A DNA stretch of 64,000 bases from Larix kaempferi. Lineage: Eukaryota; Streptophyta; Pinopsida; Pinales; Pinaceae. Under the pieces are notes generated by a model that had not been told where the DNA came from, ran no database searches, and worked only from the letters and a program-made list of their open reading frames with translations. Positions 11,974 to 22,752 of the stretch are shown piece by piece (position 1 is the stretch's first letter; the number at the start of each line of letters is the position of its first letter). The translations under genes and the position numbers were made by a program. Where the stretch lies: NCBI GenBank assembly GCA_027924585.1, contig BSBM01000059.1, forward strand, positions 620,001 to 684,000. Reading direction: 5' to 3'.

Positions 11974-11985
11974 GCTCTGATACCA
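11974..11985 (-). other. Primer binding site of E3
   Basis: Plus-strand GCTCTGATACCA reads TGGTATCAGAGC on the minus strand and abuts the right LTR, which fixes E3 orientation as minus. Confidence 0.9.
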
Positions 11986-12768
11986 TGTGAAAATCCTCAC
12001 AGCAGATCTAAGAGATGATGTATACCTCACAAGAGAATAATTATGATTAAGTAGGAAAATAGAAGAAGAGTGGTCAATGCAATATAATGAGCAACAGAAT
12101 AATAATACAGTAGAACTCAGATAGAAGCAAAAATACTTCACACACACTAATTAATTAATCACAATATGGACAAATAAATAGGACAATGCATGAGGATTCG
12201 AATGCCTAAGGTGACAATTCGAATTAGCCTTCAGGGAGTGATCAAAGGATCGCTGGAGTGTCATCGGAGCACAACTAGTAGTCTATCTCATCATCAGTGG
12301 AGTTATCAATGCTCAAGTAACTGTCAACCATCAGTCAAATTGAGTCTAACTGAGTGTGGTAGTTGTAACTGAATGAAGGAGGCTCAGTGGAGGGTGCATG
12401 AGGAGCTAACTGGAATCAAAATGGGTAGTCTAGTCTCATTGGAGATCCATCGGAGTGATACAGTCAGTTGAGAGTCAGTCTAGCCTTAAATCAAGGAAAG
12501 AACTGATAATAACTCAATTAATTGAAGTGCAACTGAGTGGTAGGTGAGAGAGGGTGCATGAGATGCATGCAATTGGATGAAGGGGCGCACTAAGCACTAG
12601 GAGGGATAAAACTAATCTGAGAGAAGCTCCCGGGGGCTGGCTAATTGAGGGCTAGGTGCTAGACTGATGACTGGGATGCATGCAAACCCTAAAAGTGCAT
12701 GCATGACTGAAAATGCAAATAATGAAAATGCTGCTAGGACTAGGATGGAGTATAGGAATATCCTAACA
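11986..12768 (-). repeat. E3 LTR, right copy (5' LTR of the element)
   Basis: It begins TGTGAAAATCCTCACAG and ends ATATCCTAACA on the plus strand, like 9589-10398, and is followed by the gggac target duplication. Confidence 0.9.
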
Positions 12769-12773
12769 GGGAC

Positions 12774-13290
12774 TTTGTTGTATATCCGGAGATGTTTATT
12801 CCTCCGTGGAGAATATGGTAACTTGGGTTATTAGACTTCTCTAGTGGGGGTCGGCCCTGTATGAGTCATGTGGGTTAAAGGGGTTATTAGACCACCCTAG
12901 TGGGGTTAGCCCTGCCACATTATGTTAAGTAATTAAGTTGGGGCCAACCTAGTTAGTGTAAAAGTCAAGTCGGAGTTGTGTATAAATAGAGGAGGTGTGT
13001 TCCTCATTTAACACACTCTACACTCACTTGTGATTGGCGCATAGGTGAGGGAGAGATCTGCTATGGAGGAGAAGGAGCTCATGTCTAGGGTTTACATCTT
13101 TGTATTTGTTGGTCATCTATATTGAGGAAGCTTTGTTGGGTTTTCTACCCCATGAGGGTTTCCCAGGATAAATCTGTGTCTCTTGCGTTTATGTTGTGCT
13201 TCTTGTTCTTTCAGTGATCCTGTATATGCTATTGTTGTGAAATGGAATGTAATGCTGATATTTTCTGTCTTAGCATATTGAATCTTAACA
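12774..13290 (+). repeat. E2 3' LTR, second part, with TATA box
   Basis: This continues the LTR broken at 9588 and ends AATCTTAACA. It holds TATAAATAG at 12981-12989, the promoter element missing from the 5' LTR. It is followed by the attat target duplication and E1 internal sequence. Confidence 0.9.
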
Positions 13291-13945
13291 ATTATTGGGT
13301 CATTAATGTATTTGACAAATACCATACCAGATATATGCTTTGCTGTGAATACCTTGAGTCAGTATCTAGTGGAACCTAGACGAGTTCACCTGATAGCTGC
13401 AAAGCATGTGATGAGGTACCTAAAGGGTACGATAGATTTTGGTCTATGTTATCTTGGAGATCATGACTTCATATTGCATAACTACACAGATGCTGATTGG
13501 GCAAGAAGTGTATCAGACAGGAAGAGCACATCGGGAGGATGTTACTGTCTAGGATCTGCCATGATCTCGTGGTTTAGCGGGAAGTAGTCTGGTGTGGCTC
13601 TTAGCACAGCTGAAGCGGAATATATAGTTGCTTGCTTTGCTAGTTGTGAAGCAGTATGGCTTCAGAAACTGTTATCAGGACTATTTGACTTAGAGATGGA
13701 CCCCACTGTGATCATGTGTGTCAACTAGAGTTGTATTAAGATGACATAGAATCCAGTGTTCCATGATATGTCAAAGCACATAGAGATCTGATATTTCTAT
13801 ATACGGGATATGGTGCAGAAAGGAGCTATCAAGCTCGAGTATGTGAGCACTGACAAAGAAGTTGCTGATATATTGACCAAACCTCTGTCTCGAGTAAAGT
13901 TTGAGTATTTTCGGGACAAGCTTGGTGTAGTTTAGAAGGACCCTC
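13291..13945 (+). pseudogene. Copia RNase H remnant (E1, right part)
   Basis: This continues the E1 frame cut at 2131. It reads LMYLTNTIPDICFAVNTLSQ, YLKGTIDFGLCYLGDHDF, NYTDADWARSVSDRKSTSGG, STAEAEYIVAC, and ADILTKPLSRVKFEYF. Stops TAG 13585, TAG 13726 and TGA 13789 sit at the same codons as in E2 (6125, 6266, 6329). The stop near 13745 (M-T-stop-N) is private. Conserved Copia RNase H residues (the D of TDADW, the E of AEAEY) remain readable. A GTAG after VSDRK is not a splice signal. The frame ends LGVV before the tandem arrays. Confidence 0.92.
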
Positions 13946-14029
13946 CTCGAAAGGGGGAGTGATGTGGTCGCTGATGATGAAATTGCCTGCATCGACAGCG
14001 AGGTCGATGATGTGGATACCTATATTGGT

Positions 14030-14340
14030 AATGCCGACAGTGAGGTCGATGAGTGGTCCCTAGTGGACGAGAGGGGATTGTATCATCCCCGGACTTCGGT
14101 CCCAGAATTGATCCGTAGACAGAGGTCTACGAGAATGTGGTCCCTAGTGGATGAGAGAGGATTGTATCATCCCCAGACTTCGGTCCCAGAATTGATCCGT
14201 AGACAAATGTCTCCGAGAATGTGGTCCCCAGTGGACGAGAGAGGATTGTATCGTCCCCGGACTTCGGTCCCATAATTGATCCATAGACACCTGTCTTCGA
14301 GAATTGATGATATGACTACATCGTCCCTGAACATTTAGTT
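14030..14340 (+). repeat. 84-bp tandem repeat array (E1)
   Basis: GGTCCC(T/C)AGTGGACGAGAG recurs at 14055, 14139 and 14223, exactly 84 bases apart. The plus-strand frame 13964-14275 stays open and reads the 28-residue unit with LVDERGLYHP and TSVPELIRRQ. It is homologous to the split array in E2. Confidence 0.9.
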
Positions 14341-14354
14341 CAAAATGTATGTGT

Positions 14355-14815
14355 CTGGATTGCATCGTCCATAGACATGAGACTTGTCTTAAATTGATAA
14401 GGATTGATCATCCTGGAAGTAGATCTGGATTGCATCGTCCATTGACATGAGACTTGTCTAAAATTGATAAGGATTGATCATCCTGGAAGTAGATCTGGAT
14501 TGCATCGTCCATAGACATGAGACTTGTCTTAAATTGATAAGGATTGATCATCCTGGAAGTAGATCTGGATTGCATCGTCCATAGACATGAGACTTGTCTA
14601 AAATTGATAAGGATTGATCATCCTGGAAGTAGATATGGATTGCATCGTCCATAGACATGAGACTTGTCTTAAATTGATAAGGATTGATCATCCTGGAAGT
14701 AGATCTGGATTGCATCGTCCGTAGACATGAGACTTGTCTAAAATTGATAAGGATTGATCATCCTGGAAGTAGATTTGGATTGCATCGTCCATAGACATGA
14801 GATTTGGATCATGTG
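14355..14815 (+). repeat. 70-bp tandem repeat with 140-bp higher-order period (E1)
   Basis: CTGGATTGCATCGTCCATAG units start at 14355, 14425, 14495, 14565, 14635, 14705 and 14775, exactly 70 bases apart. Units alternate strictly between GTCTTAAATT and GTCTAAAATT (T,A,T,A,T,A), so the real repeat is a 140-bp dimer. The last unit is truncated. Confidence 0.95.
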
Positions 14816-14819
14816 TATT

Positions 14820-15010
14820 GCAGATTGTGCTGCTAAGATCGAGATGATACAGATGCTGTAGATTGAGATGATCCAGATGCTATAGATCGAGGATGATCCA
14901 GATGCTGTAGATCGAGATGATCTAGATGCTGTAGATCGAGATGATCCAGATGCTGTAGATCGAGATCGAGGTGATCCAGATGATGATGATGCTGTAGCTG
15001 ATCGAGTGCT
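14820..15010 (+). repeat. GATGATCCAGATGCTGTA minisatellite (E1)
   Basis: Several units of GATCGAGATGATCCAGATGC type lie in register with a frame rich in Asp (DDPDAVDRD-like). This matches 8985-9300 of E2. Confidence 0.8.
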
Positions 15011-15174
15011 GCAGAAGATGAAGATTCAATACTGATGATGATGATGTTACAGTAACTATTTGAGTTACTGATGATGTATGAAGAAAGCTTCCAATGATTT
15101 ATAAATGTATCATGTAGTTGATGACTCCTTGCTCCTGCAGATGTTGTTATAATATCCTTCTCGTTAAGTGGGAG

Positions 15175-15770
15175 TGTTGAAATATTGTAACTGCTAAGAA
15201 TATTATATTTGTACTTTATTATTCCGGAGATGTTTTATTCCTCCGTGAAGACCTTATTGTATATCCATAGATGTTTTATTCCTCCGTGGATAATGTGGTA
15301 ACTTGGGTTATTAGACTTCCCTAGTGGGGGTCGGTCCTGTATGAATCATGTGGGTTAAAGGGTTATTAGACCACCCTAGTACGGTCGGCCCTGTCACATT
15401 ATGTTCAGTGGTTAAGTTGGGGCCGACCTAGTTAATGTAAAAGACAAGTCGGAATTGTGTATAAATAGAGGAGGTGTGTTCCTCATTTAACACACACATT
15501 CACTCACTTGTGATTGGCGCATAAGTGAGAGAGAGATTTGTTGTGGAGGAGAAGGAGCTCATGGTTGTGGATTACATCTTTGTATTTGCTGGTCATCTAT
15601 ATTGAGGAAGCTTTGCTGGGTTTTCTACCCCATGAGGGTTTCCGATGATAAATCTGTGTCTCTTGTGTTTATGCTGTGCTTGTTGTTCTTTCAGTGATCC
15701 TCTATATACTATTATTGTGAAATGAAATGTAATGTTGATATTTTCTGTCTTAGCATATTAAATTGTAACA
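15175..15770 (+). repeat. E1 3' LTR
   Basis: It starts TGTTGAAATATTGTAACTGC after the purine tract AAGTGGGAG and ends AAATTGTAACA at 15770. It carries TATAAATAG at 15460-15468. It is homologous to both E2 LTRs but more diverged, which agrees with E1 being the older host element. Confidence 0.9.
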
Positions 15771-16115
15771 CTCATTTGTGCCAAAACAATACATGTTACG
15801 GAATATAGTGCTTTATAGTATGTTTTTAGTCATATAAGAAAGACCCTAGTGCAAATTGCCTCCCCAGGTATAACTCATTATGATTGTAGAGATGCTCTGG
15901 TAAATACAAGTTATGACCATCAAATTAGGGAAGTGTGCAGGATGGATAGGATTTGGTTGATGCAAAAGTTCTCTCTTTGTAAGGTGTTTGAGCTGGATAC
16001 TTTTGGATATCATTTAAAGCATGGATATTGCATTGCCAATCTTTTGTTAATGAATTATGTTCTCAAGAGGGATATTAGGACTCATAAAGCTCAACGTTTG
16101 CATAATTCATAGTGT
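15771..16115 (+). other. Exon-like open frame, family not recognised
   Basis: The frame runs from about 15849 to the stop at 16110-16112. It has balanced residue use and reads like real protein: DCRDALVNTSYDHQIREVCR, then IWLMQKFSLCKVFELDTFGY, then LKRDIRTHKAQRLHNS. The text tgcctccccag before 15870 resembles a splice acceptor. I do not recognise the family and cannot find matching exons nearby. It could be a gene fragment left beside the retrotransposon nest or a captured exon. It is not part of E1, whose LTR ends at 15770. Confidence 0.35.
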
Positions 16116-19100
16116 ATGCTTGTCTGGTTTTAGAATCTTTTAAGGATTGGATCCATAGCTATAAAATGCTTTTGGATTTTTGAAAATTCTTCATATTTTA
16201 TTTTTTAGCTGAAAATCTCTACATACTAGTTGTTTTTTGGCAAAGTGTTGATGACAAGACAATATGCCAATGTTACACATCAATGAAACAGGATTAGTAG
16301 ACTTGGGAGTCTACTCGACTCAGCTATGAAACAAGTTGAGTTTGCTTGTTTAGCTCAACGTGGTCAAATATAGTGAAATTCGTTGATTTGACCAAGGAGT
16401 TGAGTTTGACTAAGTGTGACTGATATACTCATTGAGTTTGATCAAATTTCACCTTGTTGACAGTCATTTTCCTATTCAAGTATTTTTTAATATTTTTTAT
16501 TTGCCAAGGTTATACCAAGTTTCTCCCAGACTCCAAGTCATACTCTTACTCTTTACTATTTAGGCTTTGCCAAGTTGTACTCTTATTCTTAGGCTTTGTA
16601 GAGTTGCTTCCGGGTCCAAGTCATGTGACTATGTTATATACCAAAACTATCTACCAATACTCAATCAATCCCTCATCTCAATTTTTTTCCTTTGTTGATT
16701 CTCCTATTCATGCAAATACTTGTTGTATCCTAAATTTTTTTGGATTCATTTTAGATTTTCTTTATCGTGAGATCCATGTTACCTTACATTTTTGAAATGG
16801 CATACTTTGTTGTGCTTGGAATCTGTGTATATGTTTCCTAAACATGTTTAGTAGCTGTAGTAGGAATATAGTCAGCAAAGTTGCTTGTTTCGAGTCCGAC
16901 TTTCTCTTTACTTTAGTCTTTGCAATTGGAAGCAGATTATCTTATAAAGTTTTATATTGATTTTAGTGTTTATTGAAAATTTGTGAAATTGGTTTTTTCT
17001 ATCTGTAATAAAAATATATTTCTAGAAACCGTATGAAATCTTTTGATATGTCTCAATGCTTATCGCTTGTACTGCTAGGGCCCTTGCAAATTGGTTTGTT
17101 AAATTGTTTGTAGTTAGTGAGATTTTGTTTTCATGATTTATTATGGTTTGTAATTAGCATTTTTTTTACAGGAGTCGAATGAAGTTCTATTGTCATTTTT
17201 TGGTCCAATACATCATGAAATTTTCAACCAAGAATATCAGAATTACTTCTTTGATTATTTTTTTGATATTTCAAACCTTATATTTATGTAATAATTTGTT
17301 TCATTACAGGTGTGTGCAAAGCAGAAGCAGTTGGATTTGAGAAACTGCCTTGGATGTACCAGACAATCTCATCGGTAATCCAGGTAATCTTCAATATTGC
17401 ATTCTAAACTTGGGTATGAGTTTTATTAGATTCCTGTCACTAATTTCCAGAATTTTTTATCATTACAATTCTATTGAAGGGAAGCAAGATTTAATAATTT
17501 CTCTTATGCCTTTCAATTTGTCTTAGTTCCCATGGAAAGGTATAACTTGAGCATTATGTAGATTTGCGAGGATGGCAATCATATTATTTTTCTTGACCTC
17601 AGTGGAAAACATCAAGTAGTCAGTTTGCATTTTATAAGTTGAATGAGTGGTGAATTGATCTAATTTGATATCATTTATCATGTGGGCCACTTGTGTGAGG
17701 ATGCCAATTTTGAGTTGTTTTTTTATCAAAGTCACCATAGTGTGCACTGAAAAAACCTTTGGTACATTTATTTTGCATGCTTATGATGACATTTTAAAAA
17801 TGATCTGGGTCTATTCTTCATTGTTTTTATTGTTTGGATTAGTAAACCATGCGAAGAATCAACCTGTAAGAATTGGATATGTTATGAATGGTGTCTTGAT
17901 TTTCAAATGATCTTGGGTTTTTATGAGAACAACATTCCCTGACAAGAACATAAAACTATTCCATGTAGTTTTTAAAATTTTATAAGAGATGCAAAAGTTG
18001 GCAGTGGCAAGTTTTGAGCAGTCAGAGCCATCAACAATGCTACTATAGGTGTGGGTGAAAGCATGGGTGTAGTAGGTTTTTGAAATTTAGAATTTGAGGA
18101 TTTGCTAAATTATGCGTTTCAAAAATCTTTAGAGGGATTTTTTTTCTTCTATAAATTGGATGCTCAAGTGATTCCCAAAAGGTTCTGGGGATGCTAGGAG
18201 TGATGTGGTTGTGGACTGGATTCGGGTTTGGCTGAAGCAATGGATTTATAAGGTAATTTTTCCATAAGCTCAAAAAAACTCAGGCATATTATATGAAGCA
18301 ACCAATAAGTAAACACAATATGCATAATTGTTAGCTATCCTTGGCCGGTTTTAGGAGTAAGTATGATTTCTTGACATTTGTCTATATTTTTGTTCTAGTC
18401 AAATCTCCTTGCACATGGCCATCTTATAGCTAGAAATAATTCTGAATTGCTGTCACACCTAAAGAAAACAACTATGCCTTCTTTGACAATTCTTGTTTTT
18501 AAAATTTTATGTCACTTTGGAGGCCAATTTCAATTGTCAGGGGTTATCCAAGAGGGTTCTATCAGCATTTTATAGAAAATTATTTCTGCACTGTTTCAAC
18601 AGTTTATAGAGGGTGATGGATTGTGCTAAATTTTGAGGATGGATAAGATAAGAAAGGTGTTATTTTTAGTGCCAAATTTAACCCCGCTTTTGTCTATATC
18701 TAGCACTAACTTGAGTGCCAAGTTTGGTGCTCCACTTGTGCCAATCTGTACCAAATTTACATTATAAAGGCAGTTTCAGGAAGGCAAGAAAATGCATCCA
18801 TTCAATTAGTCATCATCCTTCAACAAATATTATGTCTCTTTTCTTCAACATATGCTTGATTCCATAAGATACTGTGTGTCTTTTAAAGGTCCAAACAGTT
18901 CTTAAGCTATGATACTTGATTCCATAAGTGACCGTGTGTCTTTTAAAGGTCAAGACGGTTCTTAAGCTATGATATTTGTCATATCCCCTTACCTAATTTG
19001 GACAAGTCTTGATCTGAATGTTTCAAAACTCTGTACTCATGCCAACCCTGATTATTGAAAGTCAATGTGTTTGTTGTATGAAAGTATTTGACCATTCAGA

Positions 19101-19439
19101 CTTCCTTCATGCGACGCCTCTCTTAGCTTGAAGATTAAGATTTAATTTTCTTCCCTTTTCCACCTATTTTCGTGCCCAATGGATAAGGCATCAGTCACAC
19201 CAATTAATATTGGGGTGTTACACTACCTTTAGACCACAATTAATCAAATTGTGATGGGTCATAATATTAAAGGCTCGATCAATGGAAGTGAAAATGCTAG
19301 TCCATGCCATTTATGTTTACATAATTTTTTTAATATAAATCTCACAATTAGCAATTACTTCTTAATGTGCAAAATTTGTCTTATATTGTGAACATGTTGA
19401 ATTTTTTTATCTTATTTTTTATATTTCATAATTCCCTAA
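16116..19439. other. Spacer with one further exon-like patch
   Basis: Mostly AT-rich, with no long open frame. At 17290-17390 tttcattacag precedes an open patch reading KAEAVGFEKLPWMYQTISS and then gtaatc, like an internal exon with acceptor and donor. A similar acceptor (ttttttttacag) is at 17160-17172. Positions 18855-18974 are a 60-base unit (CTTGATTCCATAAG start) in two copies, at 18855 and 18915. Nothing else is supportable. Confidence 0.35.
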
Positions 19440-19513
19440 AGGGTGTTAGCTCAATGGAAGAGCACTTGTGTTTCAAAAGCAGGATGATGGTGGTTCGATT
19501 CCACCATGCCCTA
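19440..19513 (+). tRNA. tRNA-like sequence, probably a pseudogene
   Basis: The cloverleaf parts are good: acceptor AGGGTGT pairs with ATGCCCT (one G-T and one T-G pair); D arm GCTC/GAGC is perfect around AATGGAA; T arm GGTGG/CCACC is perfect around TTCGATT; the spacer after the anticodon arm is five bases. The anticodon stem CTTGT/GCAGG pairs only with wobbles and encloses nine bases (GTTTCAAAA) instead of seven, so the anticodon is uncertain (TTC or TCA). It is probably a decayed tRNA gene or organelle-derived copy. No intron or poly-T terminator is obvious within 15 bases after it. Confidence 0.5.
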
Positions 19514-19554
19514 CAATAAACACATTTAAAATAAATTGCTATTTCTTTTAATAA

Positions 19555-19850
19555 TTTTTTTATATTGTCTCTAGAAAGACAATACTTGGGACTAAATATG
19601 TATTGTCTCTATATAGACAATATGTCTTTAATACCACTTATAGTTTCTAGAGAGACAAAAATGAAATTGTCTCTTAAGAGACAATAAGTGACTTGTGTTT
19701 TATATTGTCTTCATAGAGACAATATTTTAAGACACTAATTTGAGACACTCGCTTAAAGACAATATTTAAAAAAATACACAATTTTTTTTTTGTCTCAACT
19801 TAAGACAGTTTACTCTAATATTGTCTTAAAACCCCCTCTGTGTAGTACAT
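19555..19850. repeat. Palindromic ATTGTCT/AGACAAT cluster, CACTA-like subterminal region
   Basis: Four short hairpins follow one another: 19564-19583, 19602-19621, 19666-19685 (a perfect 20-base palindrome) and 19704-19723. All have ATTGTCT/AGACAAT arms. More single motifs in both directions follow (GAGACA, AAGACAAT, TTGTCTC, AAGACAG) to 19830. The block ends CCCCCTCTGTGTAGTA at 19846, which reads TACTACACAGAGGGGG on the other strand, one base off a CACTA-type terminus. Clusters of short motifs in both orientations near the end are typical of En/Spm (CACTA) transposons, where the element protein binds. No transposase frame or opposite end was found. Confidence 0.5.
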
Positions 19851-22743
19851 ACGTACTGGATGCAATCTCTTTGGGAGTGTGTCTTATGGTGGTTCCCAAA
19901 TTCCCTTACTTTCTCAGCCTTAACAAGACAAGTATATCTAGCAAGATGGCTTAATTAGCATTCAGTCACCCCTGGAGATTTAATTATCGAGGTCCCTTAT
20001 TTTTCTCTTTCTTGGCTTACATTAGAGAATATTTAATATCATGCAATCATCACAAACATAGCAGCTCTTGGATTTCCCAGTTATTTAATTGCTAATTGTT
20101 TTGTAGACTCTAAGTCAACTTGGGCGTTGGTGGAGGCTTCAATAGATTTTTGAAAATACTTCTTAGTAGATGCAACTTATTTTATTAGTAATACGATATC
20201 CCCTAAGGCGATCGATTTGCAAATAGTAATCATTTGAGCATGACAGAAGACTACCATGACACCTTGACTTCTCCAAAAATTCAACAGAATCTCACACAAG
20301 CATCTTTGACCACATACTTTTGTCTTGAAGCAGATTGTCTTCGTCTTTCCATGAACTTTTTCCGACCAACAACAATAGTCAATAGATGGACATCCATGAA
20401 CAAATCATACATCAGTGTATAACAAGTTTTTGGTAGCACTAGCAACAACCTCATCCTGCTTTCAGAAGCTCTACTGGTAACGCATCAACCCAAGAACACA
20501 TCACCATCGATAAACAACAAAGTTCACAAATCCATGAGCACAAGAGAAATATTTAATCTTTTCCTTGCAATCGATACCCACGGTGATAATAAACTGACTG
20601 TAGTAGTCAGGGCTCCACTGCTTCTTCACGACTGTGGTGACATTTTACAGGAGATTTCGGGCGACTGAGATTCTTCTATAGCTTCCTGGTAATATAAATT
20701 CTTTATGTAAGCATCAAATCATCATCCTTAGCTGTTGTGTTGCCTCCATATGTATAAAATCTTTGGTAGACGGTCGACAACACTCATATCCATGCAAATT
20801 GCAACATCAAACTATGGTTGATTATGTTGACAGATTTATCAGGATAAACATTTTCAAGCAGCGGTAGCACCTCTCATGGTCGATGTGTTCTTCATGTATA
20901 TGCAATTTTTTTTTCTGAACTTCAGTTTGATTTATGTATCAGAAAATATATATGGACCGACTGAAGATACGGTAATCTTCAACTTCATATTAATGATAAG
21001 TCTATTTTATAATATTAGAATTATTTATGTATTTTTTAATATTTCACCAACAATATCACACAAGTCATCATTACATATTCCAACACTCCCCCTTAATGAT
21101 GACTGAGAGAAATAATACAAATGGAGGAAGATGGGATTGCATTGGAACCTTGATTTATTTAACCTTAATTGGATGATAGATTGTGCCTTGAATGCTTAAT
21201 CCATCATGCTCCCCCATCATTGATGAGAAATCATTTCACATTGTGAAATCCCTTTTAATGGATGCACAAATCACGATTTTTGAGATATCCATAGATAGTA
21301 TGCTTATCCAAATCTGGAATTAGCACCGGGATTTGATGGATGGTATGCAATGGAATGTGATGGATCATCATTTAATGCTAAAAAAAACATAATTGTTGAA
21401 TCAAGTTGAGTTCAAGTAGAATATCATATTTATTTCCATTCCTTGTTTCAATCTATGCCTTGTGCATTCCCTCGCCTCCTTCATATATCGAGGTTGCTTG
21501 TTTTGTGACTTAAGCTTGGTCTATATGAGTAAGTTTTGAGCACTTTCTGTCATGGTTCGTTATGCATGCATGTGTCTATGAGTCATACACATGTCCTCTA
21601 GGTGTTATCTATAATGGATTTGTGTTGTTTGGCATTGAGAGATGGAGACATGCCATTGCAAAATGCTCCATCTCCCTCATATCTCTTCATCTTTGCAACT
21701 ACCTTCTAGTAATTCCTTACCAATGTGTCTATTGTTGCAAGGATATCCCTCTCTCTGTCCTCTAATAACATTCTCTAATTATATTCTCTAATTGAACAAT
21801 TTGTACCCATGGTGTTATATGGGCCATCCTCTTCAGTTGAGATTTTAAGGTTTCACTACAATTTCATCCACACATTTTGATGTAGTGGTTCATAAAGTTC
21901 CTTCCCTTCTTCCATGATCCCTCTAAAAGTCCAAAGTAAGAACCCTTTATGCCATGTGTCTTCGACCTGTGATCTACATTATGCCCCTTCTGATCAACTC
22001 ACTGAAGCCTTTACTTTTATGCCCACCATGCATTATACCTCTATCAGAATCACTTTGGACCATTGATACTTGCTCTCAAGCCCATACTTTGTCTTATATT
22101 GTTCCAATGCCTTTGTGCTTATGTGGTGAGATTCAAGGAGATTTTATCCTTGATGGGTCATCCACTTTAGCATCCTAAAAATATGTTGAATCCTCCTTGT
22201 TTCCTCGAATATTGTTATACTTTAAGCCTTCTTGATTTGAAACTATTCATGTACCCTTTGTGAGTTCACCATTCTCGGAGATATCTCTCGACAGTCCTTT
22301 CACACTTCTAATTTGTCTTGGAGTCCAAAACATCCTCAATATGTACATTCATGTCATCCTTGGTGTTCACAAACTCAGTGTCAAAGTACCTTCATGATCT
22401 TGCATTATAGTCCCTAAGTTATTTAAGAAGCATGTCCTCATGCTTAAGTGGCCTAACCTCATCTCAATTACCACTATGATTCCTCATCTTTAGTGTGCTA
22501 ATCTCTTCTTGTACCAATGCTCTTCAATGATCATCGCTTCTACCTATCTTTCTATTTTCCAAGGTAGTCTTCACAGCATCTTCTTTATACTAAAGTTGTC
22601 AATCACTCTTCCAATATCTACCCAAGACACCATTATTGGAGTCATCTACACTTTTTTTTTCTTTAGAGTCTTCATTCACTCAATGAAATTCACGATTGTT
22701 TTCTTGTAGTCTTCACTCTTCTACAATATTTGTCATCTTGTTC

Positions 22744-22752
22744 AATTCTCCC
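22744..22752. other. Copy A junction of the 1-kb length difference
   Basis: AATTCTCCC occurs once here. In copy B it occurs twice (37660-37668 and 38677-38685) with 1,008 extra bases between. Either A lost the segment by recombination across the 9-base repeat, or B gained an insert with a 9-bp target duplication. Confidence 0.8.

Larger units (their letters stand above)
9589..12768 (-). mobile_element. E3: gag-only Copia-type element inside the E2 LTR
   Basis: A 3.18-kb element in reverse orientation. LTRs are 9589-10398 and 11986-12768; flanks gggac/gggac (9584-9588, 12769-12773) are the target duplication. On the plus strand GCTCTGATACCA (11974-11985) is the complement of the initiator-Met primer site and abuts the right LTR. 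A run of C at 10399-10405 is the complement of a polypurine tract beside the left LTR. The internal 1.6 kb codes only for a gag fragment and a tandem repeat; pol is absent. It is therefore non-autonomous, and the youngest layer here by nesting order. The two LTRs are very similar by eye, differing by small indels. Confidence 0.9.
2132..13290 (+). mobile_element. E2: Copia-type LTR retrotransposon nested in E1
   Basis: This is a complete insertion with 5' LTR 2132-2709, initiator-Met PBS at 2710, decayed RT/RNase H, tandem arrays, polypurine tract 9501-9509, and 3' LTR 9510-9588 plus 12774-13290. Flanks attat/attat are the 5-bp target duplication, and the E1 reading frame joins across it. E2 contains two later insertions, a solo LTR at 6884-8435 and E3 at 9589-12768. 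Without them it is about 6.4 kb. I see no gag or integrase frame, and the RT is broken, so it needed proteins from another element. It belongs to the same family as its host E1. Confidence 0.9.

Noticed and set aside
14355-14815. Regular 70-bp repeats that could suggest a CRISPR array
   Set aside because: The whole unit repeats without variable spacers, and the context is a eukaryotic retrotransposon; it is a minisatellite.
18977-19222. TGTCATATCCCC...GGGGTGTTACA, a possible 246-bp solo LTR or small element
   Set aside because: The inverted ends are imperfect, the flanks (atatt / ctacc) are not duplicated and there is no second copy in the window.
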